Below are positions 12,311-25,057 of a DNA stretch of 64,000 nt, piece by piece. The DNA comes from Corbicula japonica. Lineage: Eukaryota; Mollusca; Bivalvia; Venerida; Cyrenidae. Where the stretch lies: positions 2,669,001 through 2,733,000 of the forward strand of contig JAZAYU010000003.1 of NCBI GenBank assembly GCA_038501625.1. The letters are read 5' to 3'. The notes under the pieces are model-generated. The model was not told the DNA's origin. It made no database searches and saw only the letters and a program-made list of their open reading frames with translations. A program made the translations under genes and the position numbers. Position 1 is the stretch's first letter; each line of letters begins with the position of its first letter.

Positions 12311-13840
12311 AAACCAGGTTTTCATTTAATACTTATACTTCTGTAAAGAAAATATCTGATATGAAGAAACTGAACTTCTATTTTTAGCAACAGTGACCTT
12401 GATCTTGATCACAGACTTCTGAGTAGAAATCCCGAGTTACGTCTTGGTATCAGCTACCCGAAGAAAGTTTGGTGTCAATAGATCACAGCTAACCCAAGTA
12501 ATAAGGAGAAACCTAAATTTCTATTTTTAGCAAAAATGACATAGACCTTTATCACAGACACCTGGGTATCAATCCTAAGTAGTGTCTTGATATTAGCTAC
12601 CCACAAACCAAGTTTGGTGTCAATAGGCCAAAGAAAACTCAAGCTATTGAGCAGAAACTGTATTTCTATTTTTAGCTACAGTGATTTTGAGCTTTATCAC
12701 ATGCGCCTGGGTAGCAATCAGTCACGCTGCATCTTGAAATTAGATACCAACACTAAGTTCGGCGTAAATATACCAAAGCAAACTCAAGTTATTGAGGGAA
12801 AACTGAATTTCTATTTTTAGCAACAGTGACCTTGACCTTGATCACAGATACCTGTGGCAATCCCAAGCTGTCTTTTGATATCAGCTACTCATATACTAAG
12901 TTTGGCATCCAGAGGTAAAAGCAAACTCAAGTTATTGAGGGTAAGCTGAATTTTTATATTTAGCAAGTGACCCTGACCTTTATCACAGACACCTGGGTAG
13001 CAATCTCAAGCTGCCTGTTGATATAAGCTACCCACAAACCAAGCTAAGCGTCAACAGGCAATTTGGCATCAATAGATAACATTCACAAAATACTTAACAA
13101 AAAATCTAAGTCAAAAAGGGGCATAACTTTTGCAAAAACACAGTCCGGGGTTATGAAACTTGACCTGATAATTTGTACTGTGATGTCAAACAATTATGTA
13201 AAGTTTTAAAGCTATACCTTGAATGGTAACTGAGTAAAACACAACTTTCACAAAAAACTTAACAAAATTTGTAAGTGAAAAAGGGGCATAACTTTGTCAA
13301 AATAAGTCAGGGATTATGAAACTTGTCCTCATAATTGGTATTGAGATGTCAGATAACTATGTTAAGTTTCAAAGTTGTACCTTAAACGGTTACTGAGAAA
13401 AACACAACTTTCACAAAAAACTTAACAAAATTTCTAAGTGAAAAAGGGGCATTACTTTGTCAAAATACAGTCAGGGATTATGAAACTTGTCCTGATAATT
13501 GGTTTTGAGATGTCAGACAACAATGTTAAGTTTCAAAGTTGTACCTTAAACGGTTACTGAGAAAAACACAAATTTCACCAAAAAAAACTTAACAAAATTA
13601 ATAAGTGAAAAAGGGGCATAACTTTGTCAAAATACAGTCAGGGATTTTGAAACTTGTCCTGATAATTGGTATTGATATGTCAGACAACTATGTTACGTTT
13701 CAAAGTTGTACCTTGAACGGTTACTGAGAAAAACACAACTTTCACAAAAAACTTCACAAAATGTTGACGCCCGCCCGCCCGCCCGCCCAACGACATACCC
13801 CAATCTAATAACCAGGATTTTTCTAAAGAAAACCTGGTTA
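12311..13840. mobile_element. Composite tandem-core repeat element with two cores
   Basis: The left end has AAAACCAGGTTTTCA and the right end a hairpin, AACCAGG to CCTGGTT, at about 13809-13839. Inside are two successive arrays: about five units of about 145 bp (TTCTATTTTTAGCAACAGTG at about 12375, 12510, 12655, 12800 and 12945), then about four and a half units of about 165 bp (CACAACTTTCACAAAAAACT near 13240, 13402 and 13735). A CCCG-rich stretch (13768-13790) follows the second array. There is no protein gene. The plan resembles the bivalve 'pearl'-type non-autonomous elements, which is inference. Confidence 0.75.
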
Positions 13841-14320
13841 AAAATGTATTTGTAATTATATTTACAACGCAATAATGTAAACTTCAATTTAGAAATAATA
13901 AAAAATGACAACAAAATCTATAAACTTAAATAAAAACATGCCTTGAAGTGCGTAATTATTATTTAATTACAGTTTGTACAACTGTTATATACATATAAAT
14001 AAATTAACACAAAACAAAATACCCCCGAACAAATGGCCATGTAACATTAAATTTTCTGTGTTCACATGACATCTTGTGAAATCAATTATCCATTTTCATG
14101 TTTGTTTTGTAATTCAGAAATTTCATGAAGAAACTCGACAAATGGGGCGCGTTCCACCTTAATTATACTATGCAAGTGATTTATTCTGTTAACCGTTTAA
14201 CACTTTAACGATAATCTTCGTTATATCATAATACCTTACATATACCCTTATAGGACTGCATAACTGATTTTAGATTTATTTACGAACGCAAACCAAACTG
14301 ACACAAAATACGCCCGCCAT
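13841..14320. other. Intergenic, nothing recognised
   Basis: A+T-rich spacer between two tandem-core elements. Confidence 0.4.
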
Positions 14321-14324
14321 AGAG

Positions 14325-15215
14325 AGCGGAAACAGTAATTTTGGACAATTCAAGGGCCATAATTCAGGAGTGCCTGGGGGGATTTGGCAGGTTATAGAAC
14401 TTGGTCGAGATATTATGCCCACCAACATATTCACCAAGTTTGATAAAGACCTGATGAAAACTCTTTGACTTAGAAAGCGTAAACCCTTATTTTGGACAAT
14501 TCAAGGGCCATAATTCAGGAGTGCATGGGGGGATTTGGCTGGTTATAGAACTTGGTCGAGATATTATGCCCACCAACATATTCACCAAGTTTAATAAAGA
14601 CCGGATGATAACTCTGACTTAGAGAGCGTAAACCCTTATTTTGGACAATTCAAAGGTCATAATTCAGGAGTGCATCGGGGGATTTGGCTGGTTATAGAAC
14701 TTGGTCCAGATATTATGCCCACCAACATATTCACCAAGTTTGATAAAGACCTGATGAAAACTCTGACTTAGAGAGCGGAAACCCTGTGGACGCCGCCCGC
14801 CCGCCAACCCGCCGCAGGTGTTCCCATAATACGTCCTGTTTTTCAAACGGGCGTATAAAAAAGGTGTTGGGTGGAGAAATATGAGAAAGAACACAGTTAT
14901 GCTGACTAACTCGTTTTGCCATAACTATATTTTTAAAAGTTCTTTTTAGTGAATAAAATTTGGCTTGTTATAGAACTTGGTCCAGATATTATGCCCACCA
15001 ACATATTCACCAAGTTTGATAAAGACCTGATGAAAACTCTTTGACTTAGAGAGCGGAAACCCTGTGGACGCCGCCCGCCCGCCAACCCGCCGCAGGTGTT
15101 CCCATAATACGTCCCGTTTTTCAAACGGGCGTATAAAAAAGGTGTTGGGTGGAGAAATATGAGAAAGAACACAATTATGCTGACTAACTCGTTTTGACAT
15201 AACTATATTTTTAAA
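14325..15215. mobile_element. Tandem-core element, 150-bp units with duplicated tail
   Basis: TTTTGGACAATTCAAGGGCC recurs at 150-bp spacing (14338, 14488, 14638). The tail, with a GCCCGCCCGCC tract and a hairpin-forming CCCGTTTTTCAAACGGG followed by CGTATAAAA, occurs twice (about 14690-14940 and 14957-15215). Minus-strand open frames in the tails are passengers. Confidence 0.82.
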
Positions 15216-16400
15216 TGTTCTTTTTAGTGAATAAAATAATATAAGGTTCTTTTTAGTGAAAAAGAAAGTATTTTCTCAAATGCAATATAGTGTTTTATTT
15301 TAATTAAAAAAAATAAATATATTTTATAAACGCTCCTTGTTAAAAAGATGATTGAAAAATAACTTACTCATTTTCGAACATCGCAGTTTATTTTCACATA
15401 TTCATAATTTCTGCTTCACTGAAGAACTTTCGAAAAAAAAATCACAGTAATATTCCGCAGTATATAAAGTCAACTGGATGCCAGCGGATCACGACATTAC
15501 CAATCAGCGATGGAATTCACTGATTGTTGAACCAACTCACTGATTATTCCATGAATATATGTTTAATGTCAAACAAGCTAATCTTAAATTTATTTTATAG
15601 CTTTAACATTGCCTTTATATACGAAAACTTCTTTTATTATGAAGAAATCCTCGGCTGTGACATATCGCTGTTGTAAACGATACAAATGTCAATAACGATT
15701 GAAAGTATACGGTTATTATTTCATTTACTAATTGAACTTAATCGTAGAAAGAAGAAACCACCTGCATAATAGCTTCTGTTATAAATCACGCAAAGAATGT
15801 TTTCAGATTATAAACTTCAAGTTTTCATTCCGGATTACACTTTAATATTGTTATAAATCTAATTAGAAATTAATGGCATGTTGTTGCAATATTTTTTATT
15901 ATATGCAACGTAATACCAATGTAAATTATTGCCAACCGTTTTTTTGTTTATTAGTATTTCCCACTATATTTTCACTAACAACTTTCAGCTTTACAATGCA
16001 ATTGCTTTCGAAAAAAACATATGGCTTATTTTAACCTAATTCGGCATCCTCAAGATCATAATGACATGAGCAATAAAATTTGCAATTTTTTTATGAAATA
16101 TCAAGAAATGACAGAATTATATTCAGCGCTAAGTGTTTGTGACAAAATCTAAACATAAAAAGTGACATAATTCCTTCAAAGGTGATCTTGACCCAATGTG
16201 TTTGGCCTCATCACGATCGTGTTGTCATAAGCAATATTATTTAAAAGTATGGAGAAGAAATGTTAAGTAATGACAACATTATAGCCAATGTTACGTTATC
16301 GTGAGTAAACCAAAGTACCAAAGGGACATTTATAAGTCATTAAATGTGACTTCGACCTCTATTTTTTGGCATACTCAAGCCCGTGTTGTCGTAAGCAATA
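15216..16400. other. Intergenic, nothing recognised
   Basis: A+T-rich DNA. The last 250 bp contain diverged fragments resembling the GTGAAAGTTTGATGAAG repeat that follows. Confidence 0.4.
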
Positions 16401-16403
16401 TAT

Positions 16404-17100
16404 TGTGAAAGTTTGATGAAGAATTATTAAGAATTGGCAATGTTTTGGCCAACGTTAATGTGAAAGTTTGATGAAGAAATATTAAGAACTGGCAATTTTA
16501 TGGCCAACGTTAATGTGAAAGTTTGATGAAGAAATATTAAGAATTGGCAATGTTATGGCCAACGTTAATGTGAAAGTTTGATGAAGAAATATTAAGAATT
16601 GGCAATGTTATGGCCAACGTTAATGTTAAAGTTTGATGAAACAATACACTCTCTTACTTTATAAACCATGCTCTCTCCCCCTCTCTTCTTCTTGACTGTG
16701 TGGGGAGGCTGTTTTTTTTCTGAATGTGGCGATTCCTGATATGCATATTTCACCTTTTTACACTATCGGCTCATTACATTCACCTCTGTTATAGGCTGGG
16801 ACTACTTTCAACTACCTTTAATTTAACTCAAAGAAATAGTTCACCAATTACATTTACAAAAGCTTGGGTTTCTTCGGTTTTAATGAAAGATAGTGAAGAT
16901 TTCTGTCATTTGTTTTATCTCAAGCTTTTAAATTCATAATTATAACTGTATAAAATAAGGCTGTCGAGTTTGGTAAAAAATCTTGACATTGAGCCTTTTG
17001 CAGAGATGTAAAGTGGGGGAAAGGAACGACAACTCTGCGAAGGAGATTGGAAACAATATTAAGAATTGGCAATGTTATAGCCAACGTTAACTTTTCGTTA
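16404..17100. repeat. 55-bp tandem array interrupted by a later insertion
   Basis: GTGAAAGTTTGATGAAGAA recurs at about 16404, 16460, 16514, 16570 and 16624, each unit ending GGCCAACGTTAAT. The array breaks at 16646 and resumes at about 17050 with a final unit and a tail rich in GGACGGAC. Confidence 0.85.
16647..17049. mobile_element. 403-bp insertion with 9-bp target site duplication
   Basis: GAAACAATA occurs at 16638-16646 and again at 17050-17058, and removing the intervening 403 bp plus one duplication restores the 55-bp unit. The insert contains GGGGAGGCTGT and GTGGCGATTCCTGATATGC, shared with sequences near 23.70 kb (plus) and 56.6 kb (minus). I see no clear terminal inverted repeats and no gene, so its class is open. 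Confidence 0.72.
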
Positions 17101-20100
17101 CGGACGGACTGACGGACCGGTGAATAAAAAGATCCCTATGCATCCTTTTTTCTTCGAAAGGCGAATCAAAAACTCGTACCTTACAGATACGCTTTTTAGA
17201 CCTCAAATCTTTCAAGCTGATTATACTTTTAACAGTAATTTTAGAAAATAAGTTTAATATTTTTTTAATTTGCTTATTTTTAAATTTTAATATTATGTTA
17301 CCAACAACACTGTGTTGTGTCCTTTTAAAGAACTTTCAAATCAAACACAAACAAATTAAGAATGATCCCGAACACTAGATAACATTTGTCAGATGTCATT
17401 GAGACATTGATATAATGCATTTCTATAACATGTTCACATTGTGGCAACCTTGTCTATTCTAACCGATAAATACGAAGTATAACACTCCATTACATTATAG
17501 AACATGTCAATGAAACATAACCTGTTAAGTATGTTTGAGATGATCTTTGGAATTTCAAGCAAATATCTGTTAATCTGTTTAACGTGACAATCCTTAAGGA
17601 AGTATGATTTACATTTTTTTTTTCATTTTGTAATCGAAGAAATTAACATTAAACGTGTTAGATATGGGCATTATTGTGCTTGTGCGGCTTGGTCCGTATA
17701 TCTTGTTTTACCTTATAGATATATGCCTCATTTCATTCTTCTGCTTTTTGTGATCAACTATATGGCGAATTTTGACTGCCCTGTGGCAGCTTAAAAGACT
17801 AATAGGTATGGCCATTTTTATAATGTTGTCCATTATTTCAACCTAGTTTTCGGTTTGGTTAAGACAATTTCTATATTCTTTCCAGCAAAGGGAACATTGG
17901 TGGAGTGATATCATGCTTTCTTTCGGTCACAGTAGAAATTTAAAACTATCTTTTATTTCAAAACTGCCCTTCTCCGTGAGGAGGCGATCGTGTTGAGGGA
18001 ACGAGAACTCGCGGGTTCATTGGCCGATATCTAAGCGGCCCCACCTTTTTAAAAATAATTGTATGTCCTTGTTTACAAAAAATCTGTTATATCATTATTT
18101 AAGCGCTTCTAATATCCTTTCTTGCCATATTAACTATTCTACAGAACGAGCATTTATACTTTCAAGTAAAAAAAACTATTTAAAGAATTTTTAGTTGCAT
18201 CATGTCACGTTTGACGATTTTACTTTCTGATTTAGTTCAATTAAGATAATTTCACCAACTCGCCAAACATTCTATTTTTATGGGGTTGATTAGTTTGTAG
18301 ACGGCTTGATTAATTGTCTGAGCTGACTTAATCAAAATAATCACTACATGATTTATGTAATCCAGTATTGCATTTCTTTGTTGATAAGGCTCAAGACGTG
18401 GCAAAGACTGTCAGGGTTGCTGGGAATAATGCATAATGGTCAAAATGTCGATTTTCTTGGAAAATGTTGGTAATTGTTTTGCATCACAATTTATCTTTGA
18501 TCAATAAATAAACGTTTGTTTTGTTTGACTATTGATTTAAAAACTATAATTTAAGTGGAGTACAAATTGTGGAAGATAGCTCGCAATTTGCCATCTGTTT
18601 TTATTTCAGTAAATGTAGAACACAACGTATCTAATATATAACCCTTCATGTTTCTTTGACGGTATTTTAAAGAGAACAGATTTACAAACTAGTCAGAAAT
18701 ACCATGCTTCTAAAGATTTATGAACCGGAATTGAATTTAAACTAAACTTTATGTTATCAACGCCGTACTGACCAAAGTACGTTGTCCGACGAGTACGATG
18801 GATGATAGCACAACTATTTGTACGCGACAAGGGCTTTTCTATATACGCCTTTCCAATAATTCGATGAATTTATTTGGTTACCTCCCCTGTCCAGTCACGT
18901 GACTGCTTTACAGGAAAAATGATTGCGCGCTGTAATAACGTAATAGGGAATATGTACCTACAACTTTCAATTTTATCATAAAATTATTTTTTGAAAAATG
19001 TATTTTCTCTTTGAATTAGTAATAATACATCAGCGTCATGATATTTTTGAAAATAATTGATAAAACAATCAGGTTTCTGACTAAAAGTGTCAATTCATTA
19101 TTCCTCGCATTAAACACTAAACGACTTGAACTAACAGACAGTCGCAGTGTTCTCTTCACGGCTTAATTGAGTCTCGTTTCCGGATTAGCGTGTCTATTCA
19201 ACTACTGACATCATGTTGTGATTATGTCGGCGGCGATTGATTTTGAATGCGGCATGCCATAAACATGTCAAACTGTCTCGCATATGGGGTCATCTGTCAA
19301 TTACTTAGGGGCAGATATCATTGACCAATAGAGATCGTGTAATTTCTGTTTGCAAGGTATCTACACCTCCCAATTCTTAAGTATTTCGGAGTCCTTTAAC
19401 TACTGGATGTGCCAGCAAATGTATTTGATTTAGCACTTAAATGGATTCTTAATCAACATTACGACACGTTATAGAAACAAAAGCCGTCAATAAGAAACAA
19501 ATCTTGTCAAAACATTTTATATATGTTTAATTAAGAGTTTGGGCTTTTATGCCAAAATTACAATCTGTCAAACCTAAGAAATCTAAATTGGATATTCAAC
19601 CCTATTGTGATATAAATATTCCCATCTTTTTGGAAGCCGGCATCTAAATCCTTGGATTTTATTCTACGAATGATACTTCTACAACAAACAATCAGATTAC
19701 CGATCTTTTTTAATTTCAAGACAGAATCAATCATATTTGCTTGTGAAGAATACGTAACATTTTAAATATTCAAATTATTTATTCGTTGACCATAAACGCC
19801 TTAAATTTTTAGGACAATTCTATTGTTCAAATGTGTAAGTATGAACAAATTCAGATTGTATTTTTTTGTCTTCAGATCATGTAACCAGATGTTGACATAT
19901 CACGATTTCCGGATAATAGCGCCTTACTAGCATTAGCAATTTGCAACATTTACACCAGTAAAATATATTTTCAGTAGAAAAGATATTAAGAAGAAATTGT
20001 TGTACATAATTGGTAAAATTAATGCTTATGTTTGTCCAAATTGCGTTTCATACTGCCTACTATCAACAAGAATGGTACATGTTCTTAAATCATTAAAAAT

Positions 20101-20867
20101 CTAAATATCTAACAAATAGTAAACATAAAAAAGTCTGGCTAGAATAACAGACCAGCAACTTATTTTTTCACCGCCGGCGACGAACACAGACCTGCAATAT
20201 AGCGGATAAGGTTAGCTATTATGTGCTTAAGCCATTAGCCCGATCGTTCAGCTATCCTGCAGAGCCTCGTTTTGGATTGATTTTCTGTCGCGGGAAGTAA
20301 CTCGTACAGGACTGCGAAACTGTTTATTGGAAAGGCGTTATTTGCCCTTCGCAAAGGACAACGAAAAAAGTCAGTATGATAATGGGTCTGTGCTTGCCGT
20401 CGAATTATTGAGACTAGATGAATGAATAATTCCATGTAATATTTCCGTTTACATTGCGACAACGTTCTGCGCCACTCGTATACCAAAGCTCTTTATACAA
20501 GCATGTCTCTTGTTTAATGTCGAAATGCGCGCCGCGGCTTCTTCAAACGTCGCGATGTTTAATTTTAATGTAAGAACGACAAGCCATTCAGGCAACGTTA
20601 ATTTTTGGCGGCTAAATGATACTCTTATAGACATTTACTGGATTTATTCTGCGACCAATTTGGACAACTGTCGTATAAAGTAAGAAAATTATATCTCTAA
20701 TATTAATATATACGTCGAAGTCCCTGTCAAGAAGTTTGATAACCAAGAAATATGATCCTATCTATGATTAGTAAAGTAAGGACATGGTTGTATACCTGTT
20801 CATTACGTTTTCTTACGAGTTACTTCCTGTGCATATATAACGATTCGCCCCACACCCATCCGGCGAA
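17101..20867. other. Longest repeat-poor stretch; no supported gene
   Basis: Mostly unique sequence. Parts at 18230-19390 and 20160-20640 have more complex composition and several homeodomain/TALE-like words (TTGATTAATTG, TAATCAAAATAATCA, CATCTGTCAATTA), so cis-regulatory DNA is possible. Two overlapping minus-strand frames at 20235-20634 lie in the second patch but show no domain and no shared frame. Confidence 0.35.
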
Positions 20868-20874
20868 ACCTTAA

Positions 20875-20875
<1 letters not shown>

Positions 20876-20916
<41 letters not shown>

Positions 20917-20957
20917 CATCATCATCATCATAACAACAAAAACAATAATGACAATAA
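20876..20957. repeat. Compound microsatellite (AAT)n(CAT)n
   Basis: About 14 AAT units followed by about 5 CAT units, then degenerate AAC/AAT words. It directly adjoins the left end of the following element. Confidence 0.95.
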
Positions 20958-20964
20958 TCATAAT

Positions 20965-23238
20965 ACAAGAGGGCCATGATGGCCCTGTATCGCTCACCTG
21001 AGTACAAAAGTACTTTCAGCTTTACCCCAGGGCCAACATTTAAATAATGCTGGTAAAGGGTCTCTTTACAATACTCAACACGAAATATCTAAGGTCTAGT
21101 CGCATTAGTTTCAGAGAACAAGGGGTGTAGTTTGACACTAGCAAAAATTCTACATGTCTTCAGTTCTTACTATTTAGCTCTATGTAAAAATTGATAAGCC
21201 CCTGGATGGGGCCAATTCGAGCCTGGGGTCATGATATGTATAAACGTGGTAAAGGTCCACAAAGTGATGTTACATGTAAAAATTCTAAGCTCTATGTGTT
21301 ATGGTTCTAGAGAAGAAGACTTTTACAAGATTTTTCCTATATAATTCTATGTAAAATGGGCGACCCCTGTGGCGGGGCCAATTTTGACCCAAGGGCCATA
21401 ATTTGAACAACTTTGTTAGAGGTCCATTAGACAATGTTTCATGCCAAATATCTAACCTCTAGCCATTGTGGTTTTGGAGAAGAAGATTTTTTAAGTTTTT
21501 GCTATATATTGATATAAGGAAAACCCATGACCTCTGGGGCGGGGCAAATTTTGACCCCAGGGCCATAATTTGAACAACTTTGTTAGAGGTCTATTAGACA
21601 ATGTTTCATGCCAAATATCTAACCTCTGGCCATTGCGGTTTCGGAGAAGAAGATTTTTTAAGTTTTTGCTATATATTGATATAAGGAAAACCCATGACCT
21701 CTGGGGCGGGGCAAATTTTGACCCCAGGGCCATAATTTGAACAACTTTGTTAGAGGTCCATTAGACAATGTTTCATGCCAAATATCTAACCTCTGGCCAT
21801 TGCGGTTTCGGAGAAGAAGATTTTTTAAGTTTTTGCTATATATTGATAAAAGGAAAACCCATGACCTCTGGGGCGGGGCAAATTTTGACCCCAGGGCCAT
21901 AATTTGAACAACTTTGTTAGAGGTCCATTAGACAATGTTTCATGCCAAATATCTAACCTCTGGCCATTGCGGTTTCGGAGAAGAAGATTTTTTAAGTTTT
22001 TGCTATATATTGATAAAAGGAAAACCCATGACCTCTGGGGCGGGACAAATTTTGACCCCAGGGCCATAATTTGAACAACTTTGTTAGAGGTCCATTAGAC
22101 AATGTTTCATGCCAAATATCTAACCTCTAGCCATTGTGGTTTTGGAGAAGAAGATTTTTTAAGTTTTTGCTATATATTGATATAAGGAAAACCCATGACC
22201 TCTGGGGCGGGGTAAATTTTGACCCCAGGGCCATAATTTGAACAACTTTGTTAGAGGTCTATTAGACAATGTTTCATGCCAAATATCTAACCTCTGGCCA
22301 TTGCGGTTTCGGAGAAGAAGATTTTTTAAGTTTTTGCTATATATTGATATAAGGAAAACCCATGACCTCTGGGGCGGGGCAAATTTTGACCCCAGGGCCA
22401 TAATTTGAACAACTCTGTTAGAGGTCCATTAGACAATGTTTCATGCCAAATATCTAACCTCTGGCCATTGCGGTTTCGGAGAAGAAGATTTTTTAAGTTT
22501 TTGCTATATATTGATAAAAGGAAAACCCATGACCTCTGGGGCGGAGCAAATTTTGACCCCAGGGCCATAATTTGAACAACTTTGTTAGAGGTCCATTAGA
22601 CAATGTTTCATGCCAAATATCTAACCTCTGGCCATTGCGGTTTCGGAGAAGAAGATTTTTTAAGTTTTTGCTATATATTGATAAAAGGAAAACCCATGAC
22701 CTCTGGGGCGGGGCAAATTTTGACCCCAGGGCCATAATTTGAACAACTTTGTTAGGGGTCCATTAGACAATGTTTCATGCCAAATATCTAACTTCTAGCC
22801 ATTGCGGTTTTGGAGAAGAAGATTTTTTAAGTTTTTGCTATATATTTATAAGGAAAACACATGACCCCATCCGGGCGGGGCCAATTTTGACCCCAGGGCT
22901 ATAATTTGAACAATCTTGGTAGAGGACCACTAGGTGATGCTACACACCATCAAAGTTCTAGGCCTTACGGTTTCAGAGAAGAAGATTTTTAAAAATTTCA
23001 TGTTCAAAATCTATTTTTATCCTCTATGACCTAGATAGGCAATGGACTGGAACCATTTGAACAATTTTGGTAAAGCTGCATGCAAATAACATTCCTGCCA
23101 AGTTTCAGCAAGATTGGCCCAGGAGTTCAGGAGAAGAAGTCGTTTGAAGAAAAAGTTGACGACACACGGACGGACGACGGACATCAGGCGATCACAAAAG
23201 CTCGCCATGAGCACTTCGTGCTCAGGTGAGCTAAAAAA
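20965..23238 (+). mobile_element. Hairpin-ended tandem-core element A (167-bp units)
   Basis: The left end is ACAAGAGGGCCATGATGGCC followed by a CGCTCACCTG box. The right end is a hairpin GAGCACTTCGTGCTC followed by AGGTGAGCTAA. The core is about nine highly similar 167-bp units (about 21360-22870) with GACCTCTGGGGCGGGGCAA and GGCCATAATTTGAACAAC. Six near-identical 80-residue minus frames stacked here are an artefact of the repeat. A 3' hairpin just before a CTAA end recalls Helitron/Helentron termini, which is inference. Confidence 0.85.
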
Positions 23239-23289
23239 CAAGAAGACTCCGCAAAGCTACAGAAACAGGGTTTCATCTTACATTTTTAG

Positions 23290-23490
23290 TAAAAAGTAAA
23301 TCATGACAAAATACAGTCAATGGTTATGAAATAATGCCATTAAGTTTCAACGATCTACCTTGAAAGGTTACCGAGAAAAAGTGAACTTAAACAAAAACAC
23401 TTAATGAAATGTTGACTCCCGCTCGCTCAAAAACATACCCCAATATAATAACCAAGGTTTTAAAATAAAACCTGGTAAGTTTAAATTAAG
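23290..23490. repeat. Tail fragment of a tandem-core element
   Basis: CATGACAAAATACAGTCA and ATACCCCAATATAATAACC match the last unit and tail of the element at 12311-13840. The final hairpin is reduced to AACCAAGGTTTT and AAAACCTGG. Confidence 0.7.
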
Positions 23491-23654
23491 ATATGAGAAG
23501 TGGCACATCTAGCGATTTAAGGAGGTGTTCAAAAGTCATGGTAAATTCAACTCTAGTGTGAGATTGCACCTTATAACCTGGTTTAAACCCAGTGGAAATG
23601 TTTTGCCACTGATAGTTCCAAGGCGGTCCTCTTGTCCGCACTTTCGTTCATCAA

Positions 23655-23946
23655 CATCATTGTAAACTGTGCTCCCTTCTCTCTATTTTTTGGCGGTGTA
23701 GGGAGGCTGTCTGCTAGATGTGGGCTTTCCTGATAAGCATATTTCACCTTTTTTTCTGGACAGATAACAGCACCAAAATCAGCCCAAAAGGCGCACAGCA
23801 GTCACTACACATGCAGCCGTACGACGGGGTGGGGGTATGGGGGGTGAGGGAGGATCCCACACAACTGTTACCGGATGGATGGACGGACGGACATACGGAC
23901 AAGTGCAACTCTATAATTATGCCTTCCACTTCGTGGGGGCATAAAA
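23655..23946 (+). repeat. Short hairpin-ended repeat
   Basis: Contains the GGGAGGCTGT and GCATATTTCACCTTTTT words of the 16.6-kb insertion, then a GGATGGATGGACGGACGGAC stretch, and ends in CCACTTCGTGG followed by GGGCATAAAAA, a hairpin end like that at 62.4 kb. Confidence 0.65.
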
Positions 23947-24037
23947 ACACTGCAGAGTAGAGCTTGTGAATTGCACATTGTAGTAGACCGGGCAGGACGT
24001 TAAACCGATTAAGTCTGTTGTTATACCGTAATGATAT

Positions 24038-24780
24038 TTATACGCCCGAAGGGACGTATGATGTTATTGCCTCTGTGTCCGTCTGTTGTTAGCAATTTCC
24101 CTTCCGCTCTGTATCTCTTGAACCCCTTGAAGGATTTTGAAGAAACCTGACACAAATGTGAACCACATTGAGACGACGTGCAGAAGCCATGTTCAGGATG
24201 GCTCGCTTCAAGGTCAATATGTCAGACTAATAAGGTCAAAGGTCATATGACTTTGATTCCCTTCTGCTCTGTAACTTGAACCCCTTACGTTTTGAAGAAA
24301 CCTGAAATCAATGTTGACAACATTGAGACGACGTGAAAAAGCCATGTTCAGGATGGCTTGCTTCAAGGTCAGACAGGGGTAAAGGTCATTTGACTTTTTT
24401 CTCTTCCGCTCTGTAACTCTTGAACCCCTTGAAGGACATATTCAGGATGGCTCGCTTCAAGGTCAAGGTCAGACTTAGGGGTCAAAGGTAATATGACTTT
24501 ATTTCCCTTCCACTTTGAACCCCTAAGTGGATTTTGAAGAAACCCGGCACAAATGTTTATTACTACATTGAGACGATGTGCAGAAGCCATGTTCAGAATG
24601 GCTTGCTTTAAGGTCAAGGTCAGATCACTTTGTTTCACTTCCGCTCTGTAACTCTTGAACCCCTTGAAGGATTTCGAAGAAACCTGACATATGTTCACCA
24701 CATTGAGATATCATGCAGATCGCATATTCCGAATGGCTCACTTCAAGGTCAAGCTCACACAGTATTTAAGTGTCATATGG
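24038..24780 (-). mobile_element. Tandem-core element beginning with a CGCCCGAAGGGACG hairpin
   Basis: The left end ATACGCCCGAAGGGACGTAT is a small palindrome, the mirror of tails such as that at 15.1 kb, so the element runs leftwards. The core holds about five imperfect units of 120-160 bp with CTCTGTAACTCTTGAACCCC and CATTGAGACGACGTG. Confidence 0.7.
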
Positions 24781-24823
24781 CTGTGTGTATATGGCTGTGT
24801 GTATATGGCTGTGTGTATATTTC
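24777..24823. repeat. 14-bp minisatellite, three to four units
   Basis: ATGGCTGTGTGTAT is repeated directly three times with a partial fourth. Confidence 0.9.
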
Positions 24824-25057
24824 TTGGTAACATACAACCTGGGGGTTCCAACCAGAATAGAAACCACAAATTACTGGCTACAGGTAGCATAAAAATGCTG
24901 ATCAAAAACAAGTAAATGGCATAATGCTATGCAATACATGTCTCCTACTGGTTAGGCTTGAAGGCCAGGTGAATGGTTTTGCTGGAGAAGGGGCGGAGGA
25001 GTAACCCCCTGAAGACTTAAGCGGTTTGAGTTTATATAAATACAAAAATGAAAATTA

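Noticed and set aside
13760..13800. CpG island at GCCCGCCCGCCC
   Set aside because: It is the constant G+C-rich tail of the tandem-core element, also seen at 14.79 and 15.07 kb, not a promoter.
17970..18050. Possible tRNA-related sequence (CGCGGGTTCATTGGCC)
   Set aside because: A B-box-like word only; no A-box at the right distance and no acceptor stem.
20235..20634. Two overlapping minus frames in a G+C-richer patch
   Set aside because: They are in different frames, neither shows a domain, and the patch fits non-coding constrained DNA equally well.
21491..22735. Six near-identical 80-residue minus-strand frames (MALGSKFAPPQRSWVF...)
   Set aside because: They repeat every 167 bp, are read through the tandem core of element A, shift frame with each unit because 167 is not a multiple of three, and show no independent coding signal.
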